The position numbers were made by a program, and so were the translations under genes. Shown in pieces: positions 1-13,740 of a stretch of DNA of 64,000 nt. Positions within the stretch are counted from its first letter, which is position 1, and each line of letters opens with the position of its first letter. Below the pieces are notes generated by a model. That model searched no databases, had not been told where the DNA came from, and saw only the letters and a program-made list of their open reading frames with translations. The DNA comes from Penelope pileata (lineage: Eukaryota; Chordata; Aves; Galliformes; Cracidae), in contig WBMW01001708.1 in NCBI GenBank assembly GCA_013396635.1, positions 1,306,105 to 1,370,104 on the forward strand, in the 5' to 3' direction.

Positions 1-180
1 GTGACTGCAGTATATTGAGTGTATGATAATAAAGCCATTAAATATTGCAACAAGCACAGGAGGAAGAGAGACTGTTGTTTTGTCTGGCAAATGTGTACTG
101 CTAGAACTAAGTTCTATGCTTACAGGAAATGCTTGATAGAGTTGTGAAGCTGAAGCTCTTCTTCTGTCCCTGTGCTTTAG

Positions 181-290
181 GTCATTGCTGGGCTCATCAC
201 CGCTGTGCGGAGTGGTCATTGGGAGTCTGCCAGACTGAAGAGCAGCTATCAGTGAACGTGGACAAAGCTGTTGTCTCAGGGAGCACAGAA
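181..290 (+). CDS. KMT2C: KMT2C exon 6 (pre-PHD zinc knuckle of ePHD1)
   Basis: This internal exon of the H3K4 methyltransferase KMT2C encodes the degenerate C2HC pre-PHD part of the first extended PHD module. The residues GHCWAHHRCAEWSLGVC are visible, followed by the linker up to SGSTE. The acceptor is tgctttag and the donor is gtgagt. The first two bases complete a glycine codon and the exon ends on a whole codon. It joins in frame to the exon at 20474, giving STE|RCAYCK as in mammalian KMT2C. The Met-initiated reading frame that begins at 129 starts in intron 5 and is not a real start. Number 6 is inferred by counting against the human gene. Identity is near certain from the sequence; the nuclear chromatin role is family knowledge. 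Confidence 0.95.
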
Positions 291-1277
291 GTGAGTAAAA
301 TGATAGAATGCTTGAAGCAGTAAGGAAATAGGTGGTGGGGTGGGGCTGAAAAACAAACAGTGAACTAATGCAATACAGGGTGTGGCCAAGAATAGCCACA
401 TACGATCTCTGTACTTATCTTCATAACAGCATTTCTTTGGACTAGTCTTCCTGGTAAAATCTGCTCTTGTGATATATTAAAGAGACTTAATGGAATTGCA
501 TGGAATCTATCATTAATTCTGACTTCGGTGCCCATTCTGGGGTAACTGGAATGTAGAAAGTACACAGCTGACCAGAACACAGACAAAAGAAATGTTGAGT
601 TCAAATTAGCAAGTGCCCTGCTCAGTAGAGGAAATAGTTTTTGTTTGCCAGTTTTTATTCTGAAATATGAGATATGACTCAAATACAGTCAAAACGTTTT
701 CAATTATTTTGATACTAGTTTCAGAAAGAAGCTTGATATAGGAAAACTGGTTGTTTCACCTCATTTTTACCACCTGTGATGGTATTTTTCTTATTTAGTC
801 ATATTTAGTAGATTATTTTAATGATTTTAGTTCTTGTTAATCAGTCGTGCTATCAACAAATCTGCATAATTTTGCTGTCTTTCTGATGATCGTGCTTCAG
901 CTTATTTTTCAGTGGCTTCTTAAAGTTTTTCATGCATTATATTAAAATAACAAAACAATGGGGAAGATGCCAGTAAATGTTCTCCATTGTGTGGAGTAAA
1001 AAGCTGCTTTAAATCAGTCTTTCAATATGAGCTGTATAATACAGTTTTCCTTGTGCCATCTGCTTTTTCATGCACTCATATTGAATAAATGCTTTACTTT
1101 GAATAATTTAATTGATCTCTGTGCTTCTGCTTTCAAAGCAAAAGACTACTCAGAATGAATGAACCTGACAGAATTAAGTTCTAAATGAGTTTGAAGATGT
1201 TAAAACATTCATGTATATGTGTGCATTATAATTATAAAAAGAATGGAAAGAACATCCAAAGTTAGATTTTTATCTTT

Positions 1278-1306
1278 CTATCCATCCATCCATTTGTCTA
1301 TCTATC
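1278..1306. repeat. TATC/CATC tetranucleotide microsatellite
   Basis: This is a short imperfect run of CTAT, CCAT and CTAT units within intron 6, interrupted by ttgt. It is a simple repeat, probably length-polymorphic, with no coding role seen. Confidence 0.8.
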
Positions 1307-4300
1307 ATTTTTAAATCTCACTGCTGGAAAGCTTTAGTCTCCCCTTTCTTGTTTTGACTGATAATGGTGATGGTTTCTAATCATTTTGTGATCAATTCAT
1401 TCCCAACCATGGTCATTTTCCTAGCAATAATCTGGTTTATAGCAGACTCCTTATAGTGTTCAAGCTTGTATTTTACATTGTTGAGTTTCATCCTGTTTCC
1501 ATTATTTCAGTTCTGCTTCTTTGTGTATGGTACTTTGTTTCTCCCCAGTATAGATGGTTCCTCCACCTCATGCCATCAGTACATTTTCAGTTTGATGTAG
1601 ATGTTTATAATGCAAATATTTAACAAAGAATTTTTGGAGAATTCCGCATCTCTCTGGTGCAATACAGTTTCCATTTAAGTCTTGTCTTTTCATGAGCCAT
1701 TGTGTAGTTTCTTTACAAATCTTTTCAAATTCTGCTAATAATTTTTTCGATGTCTTTTTTGAATGTTTTCAGTGTGGTACACAGAGATGAGAGAACTTTG
1801 AACCGAGTGTCATTCTGCATATTTCCTTTTCTATTCAGTCTTTGCTAAAAACATTGAGAAACTTTCTTCCCAGCAACAGAGCAGTCAGCCAACAAAGAAA
1901 GCAGTTGTTTTGGTCATTCTGTTTTATCCTTCTTGTGAGGTCCCCCGGGAGAGCAGAGTAGGAGCACAACTGGGATTGATTCTAGAGGAGCAACTGGACC
2001 AAACGGGACGTCTTCATCCCATGGTCACCAGGGAAGGTTTTCCTTCTGCTTCTTCAAGAAATAAGCAGTGAACTCTTCTGTAGTTCAATGTTCCTGAGTG
2101 TGGAGCAGAATTGTGGAGGCTGCTCAGGGCTGTATGCAGCTGGTTTGTTGTGTCCAGTCTGTAGTGCTTGGTAATCGTTTTTCACTGTTCTCGGTGCTTT
2201 TCAACTTGTAACTCAGCTAAAGAAGGCACAAAAAAGTAGAAGATACCATTAATATTTTGCAGTAGGGGAAAAATTAAGAGAAAAACTTTGTGCAAGAATT
2301 CTCAAAAAGTTTTGAATGAGAAGTATAGCAATTCATTTAAGATTTTAGCATTTACAGCTGCTTGCATTTTGCATTTGCTAAAATTTTGGATTTCTTTCTA
2401 GTGTGATGTTATTGCATTTTAAGAGCAAAGTTTCTTCTCGAATGTTCTGAGCACTGTTGGCAGTGCAGATACAAGTATGTGCTCAGGGCTTACAGAAAAA
2501 TAATTTAAATAAAAACAAGCTGTATGTTATTTCCTCTACTTGCCACCAAATTTGCTTTTTTTTGTTGTTGTTGGTTGGTTGGGGATTTCTGTCTTCTTGG
2601 AAGTCCCTCTGGCATTCCATGGGTTTATGATGTGGCTTACAGCATTGACATCCTTCTTTAGTTGGGAAAGTTTTTTTTCCTTTTCCTTATCTTCATGTGG
2701 AGATTAATTTTTGACATGCAACAACCTTTTTCTTGATAGTGAAGTCCTTGGTTTTAGGTATTGTAAGTTGTGCAGAGCATTTTGGAGCTTTTCTTACCTT
2801 GAGGGTCCCTTTCATTTGTAAGTTACAGCGATGTTTCTCATTAGTCAGGATGTCTATTGTTTGCAAATCTGTTCTAACTGGATATGACAGTGTTTCTTAT
2901 TACTCTGTTTACCAGTTGAGATGTCCATTTGGCTTCACTGAACTTGTGATTGCATTAACACAGCTTGTGTGGACATACTTCTTTGACCTATTCCAGAGTA
3001 CGTATGTTAATTCGTCTTGGTTCTCTTCTTGGCCTTTGTTTTCTGAAGGTTTTAAAAACAATACTACAGAGATTTCAGTGTCTGTGCATATTTCACAAAA
3101 TGGCCTGCTTAGTGTTTCTTTCTTCTTAGTTTTTTCTTTTGATTCACTCGTTTTGAAGGCCTGGCAATGTATTCACTCAGACATCTGACCAATTTCTTGC
3201 ATGTATTTGCATCTAGACATAGGTAGTTCTTTGACTTTCTTTCAAAGTCTTAGTTCTGTCTGTTTAATATTACTGAACACATACACACCTGCATATACAT
3301 TTGTGGGGTGTTTAAAATCTTGTGCATCCTGTTGTTCTTCAACAACAGAGAAGTAAAAGCTAGAACGTCCTGTTAGGTTTATGGTAACAGAAGTTACTGT
3401 AGCCCTTATGGATGCTACAGCTGACTCATTTCATCTCATTGCTTACCTTGCTCATCTGAGCAATTGAGAGTTCATTGATTTTTCTCAGAACCGCTTTCCA
3501 AGCTTAAAAAGCCCTAAGGAAGAGTTGTGATCCACGTGGCAAGCGTAACTGTCAGAACTTCATTCAGGATCCTTCTTAAGAATTCAGACAAGAATTCAGA
3601 TACTTAGCTCTGGAGCTGAAACAGCATATAAGTTAAACAGCCAGACATGACAGTTCCTTCCCCACTATTTTGATAAGCTTTTGTGGGGCTTTGGAGTTAT
3701 TTTGTTTCAAGTTTTGAAAGAAGAAGATTCAGAATATAGAGAGGAGAAAACTTCCTGTGACTTGCTTGATCCTAAGCTTAACTAAATTGCTTGTAATTTG
3801 TAAGTGCTCTTCTCAGTACGTAACAAAATTTCCATAGTAAAGAGGTTGTCATATTGTGAGCTTTATGGGGAGTCAGTGAGGTCTTTCTTGCAGATAGATG
3901 TGGTAGGAGGCAGAGATGGTACTAAATGGAGATTTAGTGAAATAAACAATGCTAAGGAAAATGACTGAACAAAAATCGGAGGTTTGCTAAAAAAATATAG
4001 TAGATATAGATGAGTAGAGAGCTCTGCATTTCTTGTATTTCTGGCTTCAGTGTACTATTCTCTTAATTATGCTGGCTTTTGATATTTGGAAGAATGATAC
4101 AGTATGAACTTACTGGCATTACCATTTAAAATGGAGGCCTTTAGGGCTTGCATCTGCTCAACTTTTAACAAGAGTGGTTGCTGAAATATTTTCAGGTATT
4201 TTTAAATACTGCTTTATCATTTCCTAGTTCATTTTACATATATTGAGTAGGTGACTGATTCTCTATAGTCTGCTGAGGAAATATGAAAGTTTACTACTCA

Positions 4301-5558
4301 TCTGCCCTACATTGTCTAGCCGTAACTCTTTATGCTGCTAAGTCCCACACCTCTGTGATTGCTGAAAGCTCTCTGCTCCTATCTAGAGCATCTTGCACTC
4401 TAAACTATAACAGTGTACACCAAAATTTCAGTGAAGTGCCTTAAAAGGACCCTGGTGGGCTGGACAGACGTTAGCACTTGGGGGTTACATGGCTTGGCTG
4501 GGAAGTGAAAATGATTTGTGGTAATGATTTAAGGAAGTTGTATAAATCTGAGTGTAATAAGGTGGACTTTTTTTTTTTATTTTTACATGTGTGTAGCCCA
4601 ATTCAAGGAGGACTCAGTAGGTAATGTGTTTGAACCACTTCTGAACACACTGTGCATGAGAAAACGATGTAATGGTAACTTTCCCAGCCAGCTTTCTTTT
4701 CTGATGATAAGATGCAGAAAACAGTTTACAAGTCTGGGAGGACTTACCAAGGGCACCAAGGTCAAATAATTGTTGGTGGAAACCAAGGAGGTTCCTTTCT
4801 GTTTAAAGACTGAAAAAGGGAAACATGGCACTGATGAAATGCCTAAAGCATTCATTTCAAAATACCGTATGATTCTGTTTCCACTTTGTAAGATGTGGAT
4901 TTCTCTTTGCTCTGAGATTCTGTATAGCTCTTTGCATATTTATCCACTTGACAGCTTTCATTTTTCCAGCAACAGTCAAGTGTTTTTTCAGGTCCAAGGC
5001 TCTTGCAACCAGACAGCTGAAAAATTGCTGTCGTCTTCTCCCACCCGTCCTTTTTTTAGTTAATCAGGGCAGTATCTTCTCTCTGGATGAGGCAGATGTT
5101 TTCAGCCCCTGCTGAGTTCCTGCAGGCTGTTTGGCACCTTATCATTGCTGAGAACTGGAGGAGTTGTTGCTTTTCATCGAGGCAAGCTAATCAATAGTAT
5201 CTTGCCTTGTTCCATACTCAAAACGTTCTGCTGTTTTGACACTCTTCTCTCCTGTAATCCCTTCTCAGATGGTAACACAGTCTTTATTTTTGTTTAAAGC
5301 AGTTTCCCTTGATTTCTGCTACTGGAGGCAGGAGATGGTGCTGTTTGTGGATACTTCCAAGTTGGAGCAATGTAACTAGGCTGAAGTGTTAAATTCTCAC
5401 TCGATTTCGTTTCTTACAGTCCTTTCCATATACAATATTTTTTAATTCTTTGCTCAAGACTTAGTTCTAGCATGATTCTTATGAAGCTTAACTGTAAGGA
5501 AGAAATAAATTGAGGAGAGAGTTGAAGACCAGTTGAAGCACACAGGTTTGGTGGTTTG

Positions 5559-5578
5559 TTTTTTTTTTTTTTTTTTTT
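5559..5578. repeat. Poly-T run (20 nt) followed by AG
   Basis: A homopolymer of 20 T ends directly in AG, so on the plus strand it resembles a polypyrimidine tract plus acceptor. No convincing donor follows with an open exon, so I treat it as a simple repeat or as the reverse of an A-tail. Confidence 0.85.
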
Positions 5579-8500
5579 AGTGTTTGTTCACATTTGGAAC
5601 ACATTCTTACCCCTCAGCCTCAGGAATTCCTTTAGAAATTTGTAGGCGTTTTCCTGCCCATGGTGACAAATCTTGTACCTCAAGGAAAGATAGAGTGAGT
5701 AAAGGTACAGCTTTGGTACCTAATATTTTAGTAATGTAAATTGTCTTCCATGAACTAATCTGTTCCAGAACCATTTGGATGTTGGTCACCCAAAGCCAGA
5801 TCATTTGTGTTGTGGAGAACGTGAATCAGGCTGTTCTCACAGCTTGTTAAATGCCATCAGGAACGCTCTGCCAATTAATTTATAACTGTATTTTTCAAGC
5901 TCTGCAAAGCAGCCATGGTGTCTTCAAATGATCATAGTTGTTTTTGTTTTACTATGTGTAATTCTTCTAGAATGCCCTTGTATGCCATAAATGATGCCAA
6001 CACAGCTTTGGCAAATCTGTTGAGGCTTATGAGCTGCTGTGGGAACCAGTATGTGTTCAGTTTTTTGCAGTTCCTGCAGCTGAGAACAGATATTTTCCTC
6101 TTCAGTAAGATTTAAAACTTAGTTCTCGTTAATATTGTCACATGAACAATGATTAAAGTATTCTTCCCTTGGAATTAAAATAAGCTGTACCATGGCAGAC
6201 TGTTGTTCATCAGATGTCACCATCCTGTAGCAGCTGTTTTGAAAAGTATACATCAAAATAGAGGAAGCAGGGTAGGGAAGAAGTGAGAACAAGCAGACAA
6301 GAAGGAAGAAGGCTGGCATTTGAAATCACCAGGATTATTGAAAAGTTCACCCTTTCTTCTTTTATTCTATAAACTGACTCTAGGAACCAAAGCAAGAAGG
6401 TATAGTTTGATATATTTTTTGCAAAAAGAAAACTAGCTTTTTGCCTAGTAATTGTTTTTGACCCTACAGTCACTTTTGCCAATTTTTTTATTATTGTTTT
6501 TAAATTATCCAGTGGGATTCTGTGCATTCCATGTTTTTTTTTTTCTGTAGCGAAACACAGATGAGGAAGAAGTTCTCACATGTAAAGAATTTTGTTCCCT
6601 ATCAAGACACAGCACTTCTAAAACTACAAACTTTAGGACTCAGCTTTTAGGAGACAGTTTTCAGTTTCCTCACTTGTCTCCTAGACTACATTTTCCTAGT
6701 GGTTTTGATGTGATTGTTGCTCACACATGAATGCTTTGGTACCCAAGCACTGTACAGTCACCATATGTTAATGAATGTTCAGAACTTTTGGGACCTGCTG
6801 GGCAGTTGGATTCATAACAAGCACGGTAACGTGGCTTTTCAGTCTTTACAGTGCTTGCTTATAACTTGCCATAAGAATTTGGACCTGTTGCTGAGAATAA
6901 GGAGCACATGGTAATGCGAGACTGATTTAGGTATGGTTAATTTTTTATATAATCTTAAATGAGTTTATTCACAAGAGAAGGGAAGGCATTAATTCATGAG
7001 TTTGGAGGAGTATTTGATTTCTGAGATGGAGCAGGAAAGGGATGTACATTTTCAGACTGTAATCTTGGGAATTTTTTGAGATTTTTCTGTTGATTTACTT
7101 TGTTGTTTGCCTTCTGTGAAGCAACAGCTGTGTTTTTATCCCTACCTTTTTGCTTCCAAATATATGAAAATAAAATTGTGAGGTTATCTACATGGACAAT
7201 GCTATTGTAGGTGCACATTATAACTCTCTGATTGTAGTGGAAGTGTGTCTTGTTCCTCCTTGGTGTACACCAAGTACGTGCTAAAACGTAACTCCTGCCA
7301 GCTTTGCAAAGGAGAAGCTCACATGTTGTCATACATACATTTTAGGTTTATCTAATAAACTTTGTTCAGAATAAGAGAAACTTTTTCATAAACTGTCAGG
7401 TTTTTTCAGTGCATTAATACAATTTCTGTGACTTCCTTGCCTGGTTACCCCCCCGCAGTTCTGCAGGTTTGGACACAAGCAGTGTCACTTCTGAGAGGTG
7501 CAGCTGCTTAAGTGGTCTCTCTCCCACTGACTGCATTTCAGGAACGTAGGAACAGGCAGGGAGGGAAACCCTGTTGCTCCTTAGTGAGCACATGCCTCCT
7601 TAAGACAGTTCATATGGCTTCATCTGAAGGAAGTGTTCCATTTTTCAGCAAAACGTATTCCTTTTTTCTCCCTGTGGAGCGCTGGTCCCGCTGTAGTGCC
7701 AGGAAAGTAGGGTCAGCCTAAGAGTCTTCACTGTGTGGGTTTTTTCAAGATGAATGCTTAGAAATATGCACCTTTCTTCAACCCCGGATTTTGAATATGT
7801 GGGTCCTAGTACTGGGGGAGAGAGACGATTGCTGCACGGAAATTTCTGAAGGGGTTTTGATGCTGAAGGGAAGGTAGGTATTGCAGATGCTAGGGGCAGT
7901 CTGTGAAGTGTAGGAAGCACAAACATGGGCTGGGGGCAGCAAGAGAGAAGCAGCAATATCACGGAAATGAAAGCCAAAAAACCTAGCTGAGAAACATGAA
8001 AGGGCCTATGTTCCTGAAGGAATTTCCAGTGCAGGTTTCCTTTATTCAGTAACGTTCACTGAAATAATTTACTGAAAGCTCTAAAGTAAAATTGTTCAGT
8101 GTGTGTTCCAAACTGGTGAAGTGCATTTCACAAAGACCTTTTCTTCCTTTTTGCATGACTTGAGTAGAAAACACTTTCCATAATGTGTCCAAAGAAAATC
8201 TGCACCTTCTCCCCCTCCTTCCCTCCTGGTGCCTCTCTTAAATGTTACTGCAAGCACCAGGGCAATGACACGGGAGTTTGTGTTGAGGCAGCACTCTTGC
8301 TGGGCATTTGATTTCAAGAGTTTCTGTCTCTAACCAAGTTATTTTGGGGTCTCATGTATCTCGTGTGTTAAAAATGGACAGAACCTGATCTCTGACGAGT
8401 AAAGAAAGTCCACTAAAGGCAAATCACCCTCTTAGCTGAGAGTGGGCTGTTCCTCAGGTAGTGCCTCATTTTGCTGGAGGGAGTAACGTGTCGTGGTGCT

Positions 8501-8955
8501 TAGCTGTAAGGCATGGGAGATGGATGCTGGTGCTCTCCCTTCTGCCTCTCTGCCCTCAGCAGCAGTAGGATAGTCCCTCGAGATCTACAAAAGAAAGAGA
8601 ATGGCAACATAATGCCTCTAAATCATAGATGTGGTGCAAGAAAATAACAAATTTGTTAGCAGATAAAGCAGATGTGCGTGTATATAATACATGTATAGAA
8701 AAGCAGAAACCCTTAGACATCTCTTAGCAAGTACACCCAAAGAAACTTACACAGTGTAGCAGTACCACCCATTTCCTACCTTCTGTAGCCGCTTGCATAC
8801 AAACCTCATCTTCCTGCCTTGCTGCCACCTCCCCCGTGGTGGCTGCTTATTAAATTATTTTGTATTCAATCTTTTCCATAGCTAATGGGGATTGATATTA
8901 TTGATACTGTTTATGATTAAGTGTCTAAATTTGTATTTATGTGATGGTTACGTTT

Positions 8956-8972
8956 AAAAAAAAAAAAAAAAA
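8956..8972. repeat. Poly-A run (17 nt)
   Basis: A homopolymer A stretch in intron 6. It could be the tail of an old retrocopy, but I recognise no coding sequence upstream and see no flanking target-site duplication. Confidence 0.8.
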
Positions 8973-11900
8973 GGCTGATATGTCTTTTGATGTAAATGCA
9001 GATTGTTTTAATCAAAAATGGCTCCTTATGCTATGAGCAGTATAGAAATAAGGCACCTCCCATGCCTTCAGAAGCTTCCTCTTTCAAAGACAGCACATGA
9101 ATTAAAGGAAAAACACCTTATTCAATGATATCTTAATTTTTTCATGGACATTGGTCACATCTTTTTTTGTAATGAGAATTTTAAGCCTTCAACTCTTTAA
9201 TGAAATTGGAGTTCTGAAGTGGTTTTGATTATTCCGGTCAAAAGAGTCTTAGTAATATTTTTTTCCTCCTAATTATAGGTTTCTTTAAACTGTGATATAG
9301 ATTTTCATTTGGGGCTTTCACCTCTCCTCAAAAGAAATCACACAAGCATATTTTGATGTAAAGCTCAGGAGTACCCGTATTGCTCTGTTGGCATCAGTTT
9401 GCTTTCAAGCAGCGGCTTAAAAACTCCTTCTGAGATTGGTGTGCTCAGCAGCTTGCAAAATCAAAGCATTAGCAAAAAATAGTTTTGAATTCCCTAAAGA
9501 TTTTGTTATTGACTTCCATTAGTGTAAGTTATGTCCCAGAGTTGCAGATTGAGCATATATATTACAGGCAGCAGTATGGAGCAGTCCCATTAGTGCAGGC
9601 GTCCTTGAGCCTTGTTTGTTGTTTTTTTTTTTTATTTTAATAACATGGAAGAAGTCATGTGTGGGAGGCATCTTATGAATTATGATGTTCCCAAATGTGG
9701 ACCGACTGCCCTTCACATGCACATCCGTAGCACTTGGAGATAGGTGCAGCCACGGCTTGCAGTGCAGCTGCTGTTCCTCAGGATCAGATGGATAGCCAGC
9801 CCTCTAAGAGAAAGGCACTTGGTATTATTTTCGTCTGTGGAAATGTCCACTCTGCAGATCTTAGCTGGGAACAGAAAGCAGGCAGACAATGGTGGGTCAG
9901 CTGCCGCTAATGAACTTGTAGCTGGTCCATCAGTCAGTCATGATTAATATTAATAATCCTTTTTGATAGTATTGATCAGAAGAACTGATGAAATTCAAAT
10001 CAGCACTCGCTGTAAGGTGTGTTTCAGCAGTGCATTTCTTCTTCAGTGATGTTCCTGTGTTGCTCTAAAGATGTCATCTTTCTCTTCAGTACATTGTGGG
10101 AAAAGTAGCTGTTGTGAAATAAATGAAAATTTGCTTCCTAGAGCGTCTAACATTGGTAAAACAACCTGCTACAGCCTGGATAGATTGCTGTGACACAGCT
10201 CACTTCATGCACAATGTGAATGCATGCATCCCATCTGCAGCCTTGGCACTTTTTTTTATAACACGGCGGCTATTTCCACAGACAGCCTCCTCCCTTCCAA
10301 TTTTTAATTAGTAAAATATTATTTTCTTCAGTTGAAAAATATTTTTCCACTCAGTTTTTGTATGAAATTGCCTCCCAAAGAAGCGAGCAGAGTGGCAGAT
10401 TCTGCAGAGTAAATTGTGAATCTGGATCTCCATAACGTGCTGTCAAACATCCACGTGTGTGCTGGTTTGTTGATTTTTTTTTCCTTTCAATCCCTGCAGG
10501 TTGTTATGGCAATATTAGGTGTAATTTGTGTGGTATTTCCAGGGAGATGTGTTGACAAATCATAAACCTTTAAAAGTGAATGGAGACTTCTAAAGAAAGA
10601 AGACAAAAAGACAGTTACGTTGTAATCATTCTCTGAGCTTTGGGAGGAAAATACTCATTTTCCACAATGTAAATGGATTTGATACACCGAATGGGGAAGA
10701 GTTTCAGGTTCTCCAAATGTCATACTAGGTGAGGTTTCTTTTAATATAACTTGAAATAGATGGTGAATTGCTGAGAAGGCTGTTACAGCTGCGCATCCAT
10801 CACATCGGAGTGTGCCTCAGGCACCTCCCAAATGTTTGCTTTCTGTCAGACTTAAAACATTGTGATGGATCAATCCCCCTGTAAAGGTCGGACCTGGCAG
10901 CAGTGCTCGCTCATCTGAGAAAGCAAAAGGTCAGAGTCCTCCAGACACTGGTAAGACTAGAAGCCAAGCATCGCCGCGTGGTTGTACTCCCACTCCTAAT
11001 TTTATGTGAGCCTGGTGGGTTTGCTGCTTGCTCCTTTCTTCAGGTGAGTGTGCTGTTGCAGGCTCGTTGTGCAGCAGTTCGGTGCTCTTCAGCCTTGGCT
11101 GAACTTCTTTAGTTGCAATAAATCCACGGTGTAATGAGCTGTTTCTTGCCTTCTGGATATTTTGAGTAAAGCACTCAGCCTAGTGCTGTGGCAGCACTGT
11201 TGTTTGGGCTCTGCCACAGAATCAGGGGGATCATCTGATGCTGAGGTTTCCTTGCCATCAAATAGAGCTGGCTGTAGAAAACAGGGGTTGAATCTGCGTG
11301 CTTTTAGCCATCTGAACAGTCACTCTGATATTAATGGAATGCTCACATCGAGCAGACTGTCTCTCAGAGAGGTTGTTTGCAGATAGTGATCATTACTCAG
11401 CCTCTGAACCACAACATGAGTGTTTCCGCTGCCTTGGTGCCTGGACACTGCTGCGTTCAGGGGCCGAGCTGTAGCCTTGCTGTGACCCCCCAGCCCAGGC
11501 TGTGCACAGCAACGTGAAAAGCAGAATCCAAAACTATGATTCTGAGCCTCAGACTGGCTTCTTCCCTTTCTCCAGCCCTCTGTCTTTTGTTGATCCAAGT
11601 TATCTCCCTTCACTGGTTCTGATGTATTATTCATGTTGTTTCAGTGTGGTTTTATTTTTGATAAAGGAATGGGGTTTCCCCATTTTACTGTAAATGTGAG
11701 AAAAAGCTTTTATGGTGTTATTCTAGTCCTAGTTTAGCTGTAACGAGATAAGAATAAAATCATCAAGAACTCCGTGGCCTGTCACTGGAGATTAAGGAAA
11801 AGCATTATGAAGAAATAGGACCGTGCTTCATTTAACTATTTGCTACAAATGGAACGGAGACATCACCTAAATGTTCGTACCTTCTTCCTTCACGAGTGTG

Positions 11901-13716
11901 AGAAGCCTGTCATAGGCAGCAGCAATGAAAGCTGCACACAGCCTTGTAGTGGGGAAAAGGATTTTCATGTGGAAGAGACCAGGTGGGAATTGGTAGTGAA
12001 ACAGAAGTAAATATGTACATTTACTAAGGGAATCTGTGACACACAAAACATAACACTATTTCTTGGCAGTTTTTTCCATCCGATGGCACTAATATCTCTA
12101 TAATTAAGAGCAATGGAAGCATTTAGAAAAAAACTGTGTACTGTTACAAACCATTCCTTTTTTAATTGAACAGCTGTAATTTCTACCAATGGAACAAACT
12201 ATATTATAAGAAAATGATTATTAGTTTAAAATGCAAAGTTAAATGAATGCAAAATTAACAAACAGATGGTGAAGAATTATTGTGTTTTATTTCACTCCTG
12301 GGTAAAAGGGCTCATGCATGATTGTAAAAATGTCATCACACTTCGTAAACCTGAAAGCAAACAGAATTTGCAGTTGTGCACATCTGTTTTGGGACACTGC
12401 TAAAGGGTTAGAAGAATCAATGTTGTTTTCAAATAAGGGTATTCATCAAAAGAATATCATTTGCTTAACAGTTATGGCTTCTGCTAAGCATCAGACCTAA
12501 TGTTCTGTGGAATTCATTACAAAATTTGGCAGCTTTTTTCTTCACAAGCTACCGAGGCAGCGTGCTGCAAAACGAAACAAGCAGCCCCTTCTTACCCCAC
12601 CTCCCAGCCCCAGGACAGCAGCTGAACTACCTGCTCCATGCTTGGCCAGTAATTTAAGGATCTCAAATTCACGCTTCACAGTGCTTGCCCGAGGAACATC
12701 AGTGATGTAATAGGAGTGGATGATGAGAAAAGCAAGTAGCTTATTTGATTTTTTTTGTAGCTAATGAACTAAAAAAAAAAGGGTGTGTAATGTATGGGGT
12801 CACCATGTTTTGGGATGAAAGATGGGAGAAGTATGTGTAAGGGACTAATTTAGTCAAATTGAAAAAAAACCTGAAAGCCTGAGCCAGATGAAACATGTGA
12901 AGCTTTTATTAGAAAAGAAATTATATTAATGTTTCAAGCTGGTAGTTTCAAAGTATGCCATCTAATTGCTTTATTTGAGCTCAATTTACAAAAATTAGTG
13001 AACTGAAGATGTAGGATTTTGTTTACGATGACTCTGTGCCATTTGGAGAGTGCAATTTAGAAACAGCCAAGGAAATAGGAATTATGAACAATAAGGTACT
13101 GATTGCAGTCAGTGGGGAAGGAATACTAAGGAGGTGCTCACTAATGAGGGAGGTATTAAAGGCAGGAAATTCTTGTATTTTTTGTGTGTGTACATAATCC
13201 AGAGCTCCCTGTCACCGCATCCCTACTATTACCTTGTAAATTAGGTGGATTGCAGAGCGTATATAGTGGGATTGCTGACAGTAACTTTCTGTTAAACCAA
13301 GTTAATATATCTACAAAACCTTTCTTAAAAGAGGACGTTATTAAGACTACAAAATCAAACACACAAAGTTAGGATATGCCGGCAGACAGGTTGTCTGCAC
13401 ACAATTAATACCCTTTGTGCACATGCCTGATTATGCAGACCTTAATTGTATGATCATGTGCACGACAGTGAGTGCCTGGTTCAGTCCACAGGATGGACGT
13501 TATTGTCTCTTTGGTATTACATTTCTGTTGGTCTTCAATGTGTAGCTATGTAGGCTATTTAAATACTACTGAAAAGAAATAATTACTTATTTCCATGGGA
13601 GCTTTTCTATGATGCTTGTATGGTAACAACCATGTGAAGTAAATGAATTTTTCCAAAGAGCAGATTTATGTGTGGCCTTTTGAGCATCTTGTCCTTCATT
13701 CTCCGCAAGATAAGAT

Positions 13717-13740
13717 TGTTTTTGTTGTTGTTGTTGTAGT
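13717..13740. repeat. TTG trinucleotide repeat
   Basis: A short run of TTG units with one TAG interruption, in a T-rich part of intron 6. It is a simple repeat without visible function. Confidence 0.75.

Noticed and set aside
129..180. Upstream Met codon giving an apparent start for exon 6
   Set aside because: The 52 nt before 181 are intron 5 with a pyrimidine tract and tag acceptor; homology starts at the glycine split by the splice site.
2733..3188. 151-codon plus-strand frame rich in Phe, Ser, Leu and Val
   Set aside because: A T-rich tract gives few stops on this strand and a hydrophobic composition by default; the minus-strand reading looks more protein-like.
6551..6581. Possible 31-nt micro-exon after a T-rich tract (ttttctgtag) with gtaaag donor
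   Set aside because: Too short to judge, length shifts the frame, and no counterpart is known between KMT2C exons 6 and 7.
10490..10560. Acceptor-like ccctgcag followed by possible short exon
   Set aside because: No donor with an open phase-0 frame and no conserved peptide.
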